Positions 14,645-23,062 of a stretch of 42,275 bases of DNA are shown one piece after another (positions within the stretch are counted from its first letter, which is position 1; each line of letters starts with the position of its first letter). The stretch covers positions 1 through 42,275 of the forward strand of contig CAIXWN010000203.1 in assembly GCA_903923135.1 (NCBI GenBank), read 5' to 3'. Below the pieces are notes generated by a model. It saw only the letters and a list, made by a program, of their open reading frames with translations, was not told where the DNA came from and did not search any database. Origin of the DNA: an uncultured Caulobacteraceae bacterium (GTDB taxonomy: Bacteria > Pseudomonadota > Alphaproteobacteria > Caulobacterales > Caulobacteraceae). The position numbers and the translations under genes are program-made.

Positions 14645-15336
14645 GCGCCGCCGCATCCTGGCTGGCCAGGGCGCTCGACTTCGCCGGGGCGCACGGGGCG
14701 AAGGTCGCCCTGGAGGCCGGTTTCAACTTCGTCCTGCCGTTCGCCATCTTCAGCCTCGCCGCTCCGGGCCTGGGGCCGGCGCCGGCCCTGATGCTCGCCT
14801 CCGGCCCGCCGGTGCTGTGGTCGGTGGGCGCCTTCATCGTCGAGCGACGGATCGACGCCATATCGGTGGTGGTGCTCGGCGGCATCGTCCTGTCGCTGCT
14901 GGCCTTCGCCGGCGGCGGCGGGGTGAGGGCGTTGCAGCTGCGCGAGAACCTGGTCGCCGGCCTGGTCGGCCTGGTGTTCCTGGGCTCGGCGGCGATCCGC
15001 CGGCCGCTGATCTATCAGCTGGCGCGGGCAGGGGTCCGGCGGCGGGCGGCCGACCGACTGGAGGTCTTCGAGGCGCTACGCTACGACTGGCGATTCCGCG
15101 CCGCCACGGTCGTGGCGACCCTGGCCTGGGGGGCGGGCCTGTCGGCCGCCTGCGCGCTCAACTGCGTCCTGGTGTTCGCCGTCTCCATCCGGGCCTATCT
15201 GCTGATCAGCGGGCCGGTCAGCTACGGCGCCATGGGGGCGCTCAGCGCCTGGACGTTCTGGTATGTGCCGCGCGAGATGCGACGGGCCGAGGCGCGGGCC
15301 GCAGGGTCAGACGTCCCTCCACCGCGAACGGTTTGA
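14641..15336 (+). CDS. VC0807 family integral membrane protein
   Basis: A 231-aa membrane protein with about five to six hydrophobic segments, resembling the VC0807 family: FNFVLPFAIFSLA near the N-terminus, GAFIVERRIDAISVVVLGGI in the middle, RRPLIYQLAR, and a C-terminal part with SYGAMGALSAWTFWY. Function unknown. The start is GTG at 14641 (or the adjacent GTG at 14638), overlapping the SDR stop (GTGA), so the two are coupled and probably TetR-regulated together. The last 95 bp overlap the convergent P-type ATPase gene. Confidence 0.78.
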   Translation: MSAAASWLARALDFAGAHGAKVALEAGFNFVLPFAIFSLAAPGLGPAPALMLASGPPVLWSVGAFIVERRIDAISVVVLGGIVLSLLAFAGGGGVRALQLRENLVAGLVGLVFLGSAAIRRPLIYQLARAGVRRRAADRLEVFEALRYDWRFRAATVVATLAWGAGLSAACALNCVLVFAVSIRAYLLISGPVSYGAMGALSAWTFWYVPREMRRAEARAAGSDVPPPRTV

Positions 15337-17806
15337 GCAGCTCGGCGCAGACCAGATAGACCGCCACGATGGCGGCCATGGCGGCCATCACCGGCGGCGG
15401 CGGGGGCTGGAAGCCGAACCAGGCGCCCACCGGCGACAGGGCGACGGCCAGGGCCACGGCCAGGGCCCCCAGGGTGGTGATCGCCAGCAGGCGGTTGGGC
15501 AGGTCCTTCCACGGGCGTCCGCGGGTGCGGATGAGGAACACCACCAGCGTCTGGGTGGCGATGGATTCGACGAACCAGCTGGTGCGGAAGGTCTCCGGCG
15601 CGGCGTGGAACAGCCAGATGAGCACCCCAAAGGTGGCCAGGTCGAAGGCCGAGGACAGCGGGCCCATCACCGCGGCGAATCGGATGATGTCGCGCTGACG
15701 CCAGCGCTGAGGGCGGGCGATGTCGGCGGCGCGGACGTCGTCGAACGGGATGCCGATCTCGGAGACGTCGTAGAGCAGGTTGTTCAGCAGGATCTGGGTG
15801 GCCAGCATGGGCAGGAACGGCAGGAACAGCGAGGCCGCGGCCATGGACAGCATGTTGCCGAAGTTCGAGCTGGCGCCCATGCGCACATATTTGAGGATGT
15901 TGGCGAAGGTCCGCCGGCCTTCCTCCACCCCGTCGGCGACCACGGCCAGATCGACGTCGAGCAGGATCATGTCGGCCGCGGCGCGGGCGACGCCGGTGGC
16001 GCCATCCACCGACAGGCCGACGTCCGCCGCCATGATGCCGGGCGCGTCGTTCACCCCGTCGCCGAGGAAACCGACGATCTCGCCCGACGCCCGCAGGGCC
16101 TGGACGACGCGGACCTTCTGGTCGGGCGACAGCCGGGCGAAGACGTCGGTGTCGCGCACCCGCACACGCAGGGCGGCGTGGGAGAGGTGATCGAGGGCGG
16201 CGCCGGTTATCACCCGTCGCGTGCGCAGGCCCACCACCTTGGCCAGGCGCCCGACGACCAGGGGATCGTCGCCCGATAGGATCACCACCCGCACCCCGGC
16301 CGCGGCGAAGCGGGCCACGGCCGCCGGGGCGCTGGGCTTTGGCGGGTCGGCGAAGGTGCACAGGCCCTCGAAGGCCATGCCGGTCTCGTCGGCCGCGAGC
16401 GGGTCGTGGACCGCGCCGCTCCAGGGGCGTGACGCCACGGCGACGGAGCGCAGGCCGTCGGCGGCAAGGGCCCGGACCCGGTCCAGCGCCGCGGCGCGTG
16501 CGGCGGCGTCGAACGCCTTGCCGCCGGCGGTGGAACAGGCCGCCAGGACGGCCTCCGGGGCGCCCTTGACGATCAGCCGCAGGCCGTCCGGTCCCTCGAC
16601 CAGTATGGCGCCCATCCGCCGCTGATAGTCGAAAGGCAACAGGCCCCGCCGCGTCCACCCCCTGGCGGCGTCCGGGTCGGCCTTGGCCAGGGCCTCGTCC
16701 AGCGAGCCCTTGTCGCCGCCCAGGCTGGCGGCAAGCGCCGCCAGACGCGCCGGCTCGGGATTGGTCGAGCCGTCCGGGGCCAGGGAGCCGTCCAGGGCGA
16801 TCTGGGCCAGGGTCAGGGTGCCGGTCTTGTCGGTGCACAGCACCGTCATGGCCCCCAGGTCGTGGATTGCGGCCAGGCGCTTGACGATGACCTTCTTGCG
16901 CGACATCCGCACCGCCCCGCGCGACAGGGTGACGGTGGTGATCATCGGCAGCAGTTCGGGGGTCAGCCCCACGGCCAGGGCCACCGAGAACATCAGCGAC
17001 TGGATCAGCGGGCGGCCGAAGGCGACGTTGGCGGCCAGCACGGCGATGACCAGCACCGCGGTGGCGCGGGCGACCAGGAAGCCCAGATGGCGCAGGTCGT
17101 GCTGGAACGGCGAGACCTCCGCCGCCTGGCTCAGCGACAGCGCCGCCTTGCCGAACAGGGTGGCGGGGCCGGTCGCCACGGCCAGCACCGTGGCCTCGCC
17201 GGTCTCGGCGATGGCGCCGCGGAAGACGGCGTTGCCGGCCTCGGTGGGGGTGGGCCCGGCGGCGGCGCCCGGCCGCTTGACCACGCCATAGGGCTCGCCG
17301 GTGAGCGCGGCCTCATTGACGGTGAAGGCGGCCGATTCCAGCAGCAGGCCGTCGGCGGGGATGATGTCGCCCACCCCGACCCGGAACACGTCGCCGGGGA
17401 CCACCGCGGCGGCGTCGACCGCCACGAACGCGCCGTCACGACGGACCATGGCCTTGATCGCCACAGACTGGCGCAGGGCCTCGGCGGCCCGCTTGGCGCC
17501 GCCTTCCTGCATGGTGTCGAGCGCCACCGAGGCGCCCAGGATGAGCAGGATGATCAGGGCGCTGGGGACGTCGCCCGTGGCCGCCGACACGCCGGCCGCG
17601 GCGATGAGGATCAGGCACATCGGCTCGAGCAGGCGGCGGCCGACCGAGGCGAGCAGGCCCGGCTCCCGGGTTTCGGTGTCGGCGTTAGGGCCGTACTTCG
17701 CCAGGCGCGTCCTGGCGGCCTGGCTGGTCAGGCCCGTGACGTCGCAGTCCAGGGCCTTGGCGGCCTGGGCCGGGGTCTGGCTCCAGAAGGGGGCGGCGAC
17801 CGTCAG
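15242..17806 (-). CDS. Magnesium-translocating P-type ATPase (MgtA/MgtB type), apparent CTG start
   Basis: An 854-aa P-type Mg2+ import ATPase in the inner membrane. From the proposed start: cation-ATPase N-terminal domain (8-50), TGEP actuator loop (169-172), the membrane motif LTPELLPM (281-288) typical of Mg2+ ATPases, phosphorylation motif CTDKTGTLT (Asp about 326), and hinge GDGVNDAP. The first ATG is at 17620, but in-frame sequence upstream clearly encodes the conserved N-terminal domain and contains no ATG, GTG or TTG back to the stop at 17852. AGGAG lies 6 nt before a CTG at 17806-17804, which I take as the start. Convergent overlap of 95 bp with the VC0807 gene. Confidence 0.85.
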   Translation of the reverse strand: MTVAAPFWSQTPAQAAKALDCDVTGLTSQAARTRLAKYGPNADTETREPGLLASVGRRLLEPMCLILIAAAGVSAATGDVPSALIILLILGASVALDTMQEGGAKRAAEALRQSVAIKAMVRRDGAFVAVDAAAVVPGDVFRVGVGDIIPADGLLLESAAFTVNEAALTGEPYGVVKRPGAAAGPTPTEAGNAVFRGAIAETGEATVLAVATGPATLFGKAALSLSQAAEVSPFQHDLRHLGFLVARATAVLVIAVLAANVAFGRPLIQSLMFSVALAVGLTPELLPMITTVTLSRGAVRMSRKKVIVKRLAAIHDLGAMTVLCTDKTGTLTLAQIALDGSLAPDGSTNPEPARLAALAASLGGDKGSLDEALAKADPDAARGWTRRGLLPFDYQRRMGAILVEGPDGLRLIVKGAPEAVLAACSTAGGKAFDAAARAAALDRVRALAADGLRSVAVASRPWSGAVHDPLAADETGMAFEGLCTFADPPKPSAPAAVARFAAAGVRVVILSGDDPLVVGRLAKVVGLRTRRVITGAALDHLSHAALRVRVRDTDVFARLSPDQKVRVVQALRASGEIVGFLGDGVNDAPGIMAADVGLSVDGATGVARAAADMILLDVDLAVVADGVEEGRRTFANILKYVRMGASSNFGNMLSMAAASLFLPFLPMLATQILLNNLLYDVSEIGIPFDDVRAADIARPQRWRQRDIIRFAAVMGPLSSAFDLATFGVLIWLFHAAPETFRTSWFVESIATQTLVVFLIRTRGRPWKDLPNRLLAITTLGALAVALAVALSPVGAWFGFQPPPPPVMAAMAAIVAVYLVCAELLKPFAVEGRLTLRPAPRPVASRAAHTRTSRR

Positions 17807-17826
17807 GGCGATCTCCTGTTCAGGGC

Positions 17827-17844
17827 CCGGCCACTCTAGGCCGG
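17827..17844. repeat. GC hairpin in the leader of the Mg2+ ATPase gene
   Basis: CCGGCC (17827-17832) and GGCCGG (17839-17844) form a 6-bp stem with a 6-nt loop, about 20 nt upstream of the ATPase start. On the plus strand a T-run follows, but no plus-strand gene ends here. On the minus strand it would be an mRNA leader hairpin. Function uncertain. Confidence 0.35.
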
Positions 17845-17910
17845 TTTTTCCTCAGGCTCTAATGCCCGGATCGCGCCGAAGGTTGCCTGATCGGCAGGGC
17901 GTGCGCCGCC

Positions 17911-18057
17911 TCAGTGGCCGCAGGGGCAGTCGGGGCCACAGGCCGGGTCTGGCTTGCCCGCCGCCGGCCGCCGCAGCCAACCACGCGGCCGTAACGACCA
18001 GGCCACCCAGCCTGCCGCGACCGCGACGATGGCGTAGACGATCAGGGACTGGACCAT
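17911..18057 (-). CDS. FeoB-associated Cys-rich small membrane protein
   Basis: A 48-aa peptide: one N-terminal transmembrane helix (about 3-21, SLIVYAIVAVAAGWVAWSL), a basic linker (RPRGWLRRPAAGK) and a Cys-rich tail (ACGPDCPCGH) with three Cys that could bind metal. Short membrane peptides of this design accompany feoB and may play a FeoC-like part in ferrous iron uptake. Its ATG follows the feoB stop with one base between (TGA-G-ATG), implying translational coupling. Confidence 0.8.
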   Translation of the reverse strand: MVQSLIVYAIVAVAAGWVAWSLRPRGWLRRPAAGKPDPACGPDCPCGH

Positions 18058-18058
18058 C

Positions 18059-19978
18059 TCAGCCGCCGCCCATGGCCAGGGCGAGGTGATAGGCGATGAA
18101 GGCCGCGCCATAGGCCAGGGCGGTCATGTAGACGAACATGACGATCGGCCAGCGCCAGGAGTTGGTCTCGCGCTTCACCACGCTCAGGGTCGAGGCGCAC
18201 TGCGGGGCGAAGACGTACCAGGCGAGGAAGGCCAGGGCCGAGGCCAGCGACCAGTGGCGGGCCAGGCTGGCCCCCAGCACGCCGCCCTCGCCGCCCGAAA
18301 CCGCATAGACCGTGGCCAGGGCGCCAACGGCCACCTCACGGGCGGCCATGCCCGGGATCAGCGCCACGCTCATCTGCCAGGAGAAGCCCACCGGGGCCAG
18401 GACCGGCTCGATGAAGTGGCCGATCATGCCGGCGAAGCTGTAGTTGATGGCCGGCCCGACCGCGCCGGCGGGCTTGCCGGGGACCGACGCCAGGAACCAG
18501 ATCAGGATCATCATCGACAGGATGGTGGTGCCGGCCCGCTGCAGGAAGATCTGGGCGCGCTGCAGCACATTTCGCGCCACGTTCAGCGCGTCGGGGGCCT
18601 TGTAGGCGGGCAGCTCCATCAGGAAGGGCTCCGACGCCCCGCGCCAGAACAGCGTGCGCACCACCCAGGCCACCGCCAGGGCGCTGATCAGGCCGGCCGC
18701 GTAGAGACCGAAGAAGACCAGCCCCTGCAGGCTGAGAAAGCCCCAGACCTGTCTCTGAGGAATGAAGGCCGAGATGATCAGGGTGTAGACCGGGATGCGC
18801 GCCGAACAGGTCATCAGGGGCGCGATGAGGATGGTGGTCAGGCGGTCGCGGCGGTTGTCGATCACGCGCGTCGCCATGATGCCGGGGATGGCGCAGGCAA
18901 AGCTGGACAGCAGGGGGATGAAGGTGCGGCCGTGCAGGCCCGCGGCGCCCATGATCCGGTCGAGCAGGAAGGCCGCGCGGGCCATGTAGCCGACGTCCTC
19001 CAGCAGGATGATGAACAGGAACAGGATCATAATCTGCGGCAGGAAGACCACCACGCTGCCGACCCCGGCGATGACGCCGTCGCAGATCAGGCTGCGCAGC
19101 AGTCCCGGGGGGAGGGCGGCGCCGACCGCCCCGCTGAGCATGTTGAAGCCGGCGGTGATCAGGTCCATCACCGGCTTGGCGCCGGTGAACACCGCCTGGA
19201 ACATCAGGAACAGCACGGCCAGCAGGATGGCGATGCCGGCCACCGGATGCAGCAGCACGTCGTCCAGCCGCCCGGTCCAGGTGTCGGGGCGTTCGGGCGG
19301 CCGCACGCAGGCCTTGAGCATGCGCTCGGCCTCGCGGTGGAGGGCGCGGATCTCGGCGGCGGTGGGCTCGCGCCAGGTGTCGATGCTGGTGGCCGAGGCC
19401 AGGTGGGCCTGGGCCTCGATCTGCCCGACCAGTTCGGCGACGCCTTTGCGACGGGTGGCGACGGTGCCGACCACCGGCATGCCCAGTTCGGCCGACAGGG
19501 CGTCGACGTCGATCCGCAGGCCCTGACGCTCGGCGATGTCGATCATGTTGAGGGCCAGGACGGCCGGCCGGCCGACGGCCTTGAGCTCAAGAGCCAGACG
19601 CAGAACCAGCCGAAGGTTGGTGGCGTCGGCGACGCAGACCACCACGTCCGGCGGCGCCTCGCCCGCCAGGCGCCCCAGCACCTCGTCGCGGGTGACGATC
19701 TCGTCGGGGCTGCGGGCGCGCAGGGAGTAGGTGCCGGGCAGATCGAGGATGCTGATGGCGCGGCCGCTGGCGGCGGTCAGCCGGCCTTCCTTGCGCTCGA
19801 CGGTGACGCCAGCGTAGTTGGCGACCTTCTGGCGCGAGCCGGTTAGGGCGTTGAACATCGCCGTCTTGCCGGAATTGGGATTGCCCACCAGGGCGACGCG
19901 GACCGGCCTCAGCACGGCCGCCTCGGACCTGGGCGCCACGGACGGCGTCGGCGGGGGGGCGAGGACCGCTTCGCTCAA
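18059..19978 (-). CDS. feoB: Ferrous iron transport protein B
   Basis: A 639-aa GTP-driven Fe(II) transporter of the inner membrane. The N-terminal G domain shows G1 GNPNSGKT (about 32-39), G3 DLPG and G4 NMID. The membrane part has both Gate regions (FACAIPGIMATR; APLMTCSARIPVYTLIISAF) and the C-terminal FAPQCASTLSVVKRET segment. It is shorter than the 773-aa E. coli protein, as in compact FeoB versions. Its ATG overlaps the feoA stop (ATGA), and it is followed by the Cys-rich peptide, giving a complete feoAB(C-like) operon. Confidence 0.97.
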   Translation of the reverse strand: MSEAVLAPPPTPSVAPRSEAAVLRPVRVALVGNPNSGKTAMFNALTGSRQKVANYAGVTVERKEGRLTAASGRAISILDLPGTYSLRARSPDEIVTRDEVLGRLAGEAPPDVVVCVADATNLRLVLRLALELKAVGRPAVLALNMIDIAERQGLRIDVDALSAELGMPVVGTVATRRKGVAELVGQIEAQAHLASATSIDTWREPTAAEIRALHREAERMLKACVRPPERPDTWTGRLDDVLLHPVAGIAILLAVLFLMFQAVFTGAKPVMDLITAGFNMLSGAVGAALPPGLLRSLICDGVIAGVGSVVVFLPQIMILFLFIILLEDVGYMARAAFLLDRIMGAAGLHGRTFIPLLSSFACAIPGIMATRVIDNRRDRLTTILIAPLMTCSARIPVYTLIISAFIPQRQVWGFLSLQGLVFFGLYAAGLISALAVAWVVRTLFWRGASEPFLMELPAYKAPDALNVARNVLQRAQIFLQRAGTTILSMMILIWFLASVPGKPAGAVGPAINYSFAGMIGHFIEPVLAPVGFSWQMSVALIPGMAAREVAVGALATVYAVSGGEGGVLGASLARHWSLASALAFLAWYVFAPQCASTLSVVKRETNSWRWPIVMFVYMTALAYGAAFIAYHLALAMGGG

Positions 19979-20316
19979 CGGGCGGTTTCCGGGCGGACGA
20001 ACACGCCGCCGGCGTCGCAGCGGCGCAGGGCCACCCGCCGCTCGTCGACGCTGACGCAGATCGGATCGCGCCGGATGAAGCCCTCGTGCAGGATCTCCAC
20101 GCGGGCGCCCTCGACGAAGCCCATCTCCAGCAGCCGTCGTTCGAGCTCGGCCGGATCGAGGCCGGGCGAGGCCTTCTGGACGCGGACGGCGGTGATCACG
20201 CCTTTGAAACCCCGGCGGCCCTCGCCCAGCGGCTCGCCGTCGCGCGGATCGGCGGCCGGCGTGTCCGGCCCGGCAATCGGCGCAAGAGCGTGGGTCTGGG
20301 TCAGGGGCGGGTTCAT
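19975..20316 (-). CDS. feoA: Ferrous iron transport protein A
   Basis: A 113-aa protein with an N-terminal extension (about 1-40, P/G/D-rich) and an SH3-like FeoA domain (about 45-110: LERRLLEMGFVEGARVEILHEG, then DPICVSVDERRVALRR). FeoA is a small cytoplasmic partner needed for FeoB activity. The start at 20316 has no clear ribosome site; a TTG at 20334 is a less likely alternative. Overlaps feoB by 4 bp. The AT-rich sequence just before the ATG contains a Fur-box-like element. Confidence 0.92.
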   Translation of the reverse strand: MNPPLTQTHALAPIAGPDTPAADPRDGEPLGEGRRGFKGVITAVRVQKASPGLDPAELERRLLEMGFVEGARVEILHEGFIRRDPICVSVDERRVALRRCDAGGVFVRPETAR

Positions 20317-20319
20317 TAT

Positions 20320-20338
20320 GCGACTAATTATCAATAAC
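20320..20338 (-). promoter_or_regulatory. Candidate Fur box before feoA
   Basis: On the minus strand this 19-mer centres on GATAAT, preceded by GTTATT and followed by TAGTCGC. It matches the classical Fur consensus of three NATAAT-like hexamers at about 13 of 19 positions. It lies 4 bp upstream of the feoA ATG in an AT-rich island within GC-rich DNA. Iron repression of feoAB would be expected. The GATAAT could also serve as a -10. Confidence 0.45.
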
Positions 20339-20556
20339 AGTTTACGTCGCAGTGAAGCAAGCCGGGGACCAGCCCGCCCCGGGCCTGCGGGAATTCACCA
20401 CTGACCTGAGCCGACCATCGTCAGGAATGCGCAGCAAATGCAAGTTCCACAGTGCCCCGGCGCCTCTATGTCGCGCCGTCGGGAGGGGATATCGCCGGAT
20501 GACGGCGACCCGCCCGATCGGCTAGACGTCCCCGGCGCCGATCAAGGGGGAACGCC

Positions 20557-20904
20557 GTGACCGTCACCATCCATGGAATCAAGGCCTGCGACACCATGAA
20601 GAAGGCGCGCGACTGGCTGGACGGCCACGGCGTGGCCTACGAATTCCACGACTACAAGACCCGGGGCGTGGACGCCGCCACCCTCGGGCGATGGATGGGG
20701 CAGGCGGGCTGGGAGGTCCTGCTCAACCGGTCGGGAACCACCTTCCGCAAGCTTCCCGAGGCCGACCGTCGGGACCTGACCGCCGAAAAGGCCATCGCCC
20801 TGATGCTCGCCCAGCCGTCGATGATCAAGCGGCCGGTGCTGGACGTCGACGGCGCCCTGATCGTCGGCTTCAGACCGGAGACCTACGCGGCGCGATTCGG
20901 TTGA
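20557..20904 (+). CDS. ArsC-like (YffB/Spx/MgsR family) reductase
   Basis: A 115-aa thioredoxin-fold protein of the ArsC/Spx family. The N-terminal active-site region IHGIKACDTMKKARDWLDGHG has a single Cys, as in YffB. LLNRSGTTFRKLP and SMIKRPVLDVDG (with the conserved Arg-Pro) follow the family pattern, and the length is standard. YffB-type members are probably glutathione-dependent thiol reductases rather than true arsenate reductases. The start is GTG at 20557 behind a G-rich ribosome site. No arsenic-resistance genes are adjacent. Confidence 0.9.
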   Translation: MTVTIHGIKACDTMKKARDWLDGHGVAYEFHDYKTRGVDAATLGRWMGQAGWEVLLNRSGTTFRKLPEADRRDLTAEKAIALMLAQPSMIKRPVLDVDGALIVGFRPETYAARFG

Positions 20905-21081
20905 TGCCCGCCGCTGGGGGATGGACCCGGACGCCTGGCGGCGCCCCCGCGACCGGGCATGCCGGTTGCGGATCAGCGGCCCGGCCCCGCCAACCAGCGG
21001 ACCTTCGGAATCTCCGAGTTGGGTGGTGAACGGCCTCCGTCGGAATAGGATATGCTTGAGCCGGCCGCCCAAGGTTGACCC

Positions 21082-21477
21082 ATGAGAACTCCTGATATCT
21101 TTTCGGACGGTTGGTGCCTTGAGGACGGCGAGGAATACCACCGCGCGGCACCGCTGACGTTTCTAATTCCTAGTCTCGAACTGCGGCAGAATCTTCAACC
21201 GGGCGATCTCGCTAAGCTCATCTTTCGTATTTCCGTTGCTGATGGGGAGAACACCGAAGCGGTTGAGCGTATGTGGGTCATAGTGACCGAGCGAGTGTCG
21301 ACTGGTTACATAGGCATTCTCGACAACATGCCGTCTGCCATTGAGGAGAACGACTCATTCTGGTGCGGCACGGAGTTGCCGTTCGAGCCCCGCCATATTA
21401 TCGCGGTCGACCATGGGAACGCAGCCAGCCAGGAGGCGGCTCGTCGGGCCGCCCCGATACCGTGGGCCGACCGATAG
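21082..21477 (+). CDS. Hypothetical protein, lower GC
   Basis: A 131-aa soluble protein I cannot name with confidence. The central part reads like a small beta-rich domain: VERMWVIVTERVSTGYIGILDN (about 52-73) followed by PFEPRHIIAVDHGN. Similar proteins are scattered singletons, some thought to be immunity-like or DUF2314-like (weak recollection). Its codons are clearly less GC-rich than those of its neighbours, and it is flanked downstream by hairpin repeats, so it may have been acquired. The ATG follows GTTGACCC with no clear ribosome site. Confidence 0.6.
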   Translation: MRTPDIFSDGWCLEDGEEYHRAAPLTFLIPSLELRQNLQPGDLAKLIFRISVADGENTEAVERMWVIVTERVSTGYIGILDNMPSAIEENDSFWCGTELPFEPRHIIAVDHGNAASQEAARRAAPIPWADR

Positions 21478-21589
21478 GTCGGCAACGGGTCGAACCCGGG
21501 CGCCGACATCCGGCCCGACTCCGGACCTTTCACCCCAGGCCGCACCGACGACCCGCCGGGGACCTGAGCGTCAGGGTTTCAAGCCCTTC

Positions 21590-21696
21590 CCGATCTGATT
21601 GAAACAATCAGATCGGATCAGAAAGGCTCTAAACTTTTGATTCTAGAGCAAATTATATCCGACCAGATGTTCCCATCTGGTCGGATTTTGCTCTAG
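21590..21696 (-). repeat. Hairpin repeat element, copy 1 (also likely terminator)
   Basis: Two strong hairpins. CCGATCTGATTG (21590-21601) pairs perfectly with 21605-21616 over an AAA loop. ATCCGACCAGATG (21657-21669) pairs perfectly with 21674-21686 over a 4-nt loop, extended outward by CTAGAGCAAA (21643-21652) pairing with TTTGCTCTAG (21687-21696). The outer arm supplies the TAG stop of the AcuI-like gene. A related copy, again supplying a stop codon, lies at 26876-26966. The element probably also ends transcription from both sides. Confidence 0.75.
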
Positions 21697-22688
21697 CGGT
21701 TGACGTCCACCAGCACGCGCCCGCGCACCTCGCCCTTGAGGATCGCCGCGCCGAGGGCCGGCACGTCGGCCAGGGTGGCCGGCCGGACCATGGCGTCGAG
21801 CCGGGCGAGGTCGAGGTCGGTCGCCAGGCGCCGCCAGGCCTCGGTGCGTCCGGCCACCGGCTGCATCACCGAATCGATGCCGCACAGGGTGACCCCGCGC
21901 AGGATGAAGGGGGCGACGCTGCCGGGCAGATCCAGGCCCTGGGCCAGGCCGCAGGCGGCCACGGCGCCGCCATAGCCGGTCTGGGCGATGGCGTTGACCA
22001 GGGTGTGGCTGCCGACGCTGTCGACCACGCCCGCCCAACGTTCCTTGCCCAGCGGACGGCCGGGGGCCGAGAGTTCGGCGCGGTCGATGATCTCGGCGGC
22101 GCCCAGGGCGGTCAGATAGGCGCCTTCGCTATCCCGCCGGCCGGTGGAGGCGCTCACCCGGTAGCCGAGGCCGCTGAGCAGGGCGATGGCCACGCTGCCG
22201 ACGCCGCCGGCCGCGCCGGTGACCAGCACGTCGCCGGAGGCGGGGGTGAGCCCCTGCTTTTCCAGGGCCATGATGGCCAGCATGGCGGTGTAACCGGCGG
22301 TGCCGATGGCCATGGCGCGGGCGTTGGAGATCGCCTCGGGCAGCTTCACCAGCCACTCGCCCCTGACCCGGGCCCGCTGGGCGTAGCCGCCGTGGTGCGT
22401 CTCGCCCACGCCCCAGCCGTTGAGGACCACCCGGTCGCCGGGGGCGAGGCCGGCGTGGGTGGACGCCTCCACGACGCCGGAAAAGTCGATGCCGGGGGTC
22501 AGCGGCCAGACCCGCACGATCGGCGCGGCGCCGGTGAGGGCCAGGCCGTCCTTGTAGTTGACGGTGGAATAGTCGACCCGGACCGTGACGTCGCCCTCCA
22601 TCAGGTCGGCGTCGGTGAGGTCGACGAAGCGCGCCTCCTGTCCCGCGTCGGTCTTGAACAGGCGGATGGCGCGGAATGCGGCGGTCAT
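21693..22688 (-). CDS. YhdH/AcuI-type acrylyl-CoA reductase-like oxidoreductase
   Basis: A 331-aa zinc-free MDR enzyme of the YhdH/AcuI group, which reduces acryloyl-CoA to propionyl-CoA with NADPH. It shows the group's YSTVNYKDGLALTG, PLTPGIDFSGVV, GWGVGETHHGGYAQ and cofactor loop VLVTGAAGGVGSVAIALL. I chose the ATG at 22688 because the frame upstream is not conserved. The final codon and TAG stop lie inside a hairpin repeat. It would detoxify acrylate-type intermediates. It stands alone. Confidence 0.92.
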   Translation of the reverse strand: MTAAFRAIRLFKTDAGQEARFVDLTDADLMEGDVTVRVDYSTVNYKDGLALTGAAPIVRVWPLTPGIDFSGVVEASTHAGLAPGDRVVLNGWGVGETHHGGYAQRARVRGEWLVKLPEAISNARAMAIGTAGYTAMLAIMALEKQGLTPASGDVLVTGAAGGVGSVAIALLSGLGYRVSASTGRRDSEGAYLTALGAAEIIDRAELSAPGRPLGKERWAGVVDSVGSHTLVNAIAQTGYGGAVAACGLAQGLDLPGSVAPFILRGVTLCGIDSVMQPVAGRTEAWRRLATDLDLARLDAMVRPATLADVPALGAAILKGEVRGRVLVDVNR

Positions 22689-22765
22689 GACGGGGTCCTT
22701 CGAGGCGTGTGGGCGTTTCCCTTGTGGCCGCAGGCTATAGGGCGGGCGGGGCCGCCCTGACAACG

Positions 22766-23062
22766 TCAGCCGGCGCCCAGCCCCTTGATCACCGTCACCG
22801 CGCCGGTGGAGGCGGCCAGCCGGTGCTGCGCCAGCGCCTGATAGGCCTCGGAGTGATACCAGCGGTCGAGCGCCGCGGCGTCGGGGAAGGCGAGGAGCAC
22901 GGTGCGGCTGTGGGGCCAGAGGCCCTCTTTCACGGTCGGCGACTCGTCCACGGCCAGCACGCTGCCGCCGTACGGCGCGAAGACCTCCATGAACCCCCGC
23001 TCGTAGTCGCCATAGCGCTCGCGGTCGGTGATGGTCAGCAGGGCGATGGCGTAGACGGTCAT
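22766..23062 (-). CDS. DUF1330 family protein
   Basis: A 98-aa ferredoxin-like-fold protein of the DUF1330 family: YAIALLTITDRERYGDYERGF, then VLAVDESPTVKEG, a WPHSRTVLLAFPD strand and WYHSEAYQALAQHR. Function unknown; the fold is shared with antibiotic-biosynthesis monooxygenase-like proteins. The ATG at 23062 overlaps the GST stop by 4 bp, so it is the last gene of the ArsR-SRPBCC-GST unit. Confidence 0.9.
   Translation of the reverse strand: MTVYAIALLTITDRERYGDYERGFMEVFAPYGGSVLAVDESPTVKEGLWPHSRTVLLAFPDAAALDRWYHSEAYQALAQHRLAASTGAVTVIKGLGAG

Noticed and set aside
17827-17849. GC hairpin followed by TTTTT on the plus strand, as a terminator
   Set aside because: No plus-strand gene ends here; both neighbours are on the minus strand, where the hairpin is within a leader.
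18086-19846. 586-codon plus-strand frame opposite feoB
   Set aside because: Exact antisense shadow of feoB caused by high GC; composition (G, D, Q, R-rich) is not protein-like.
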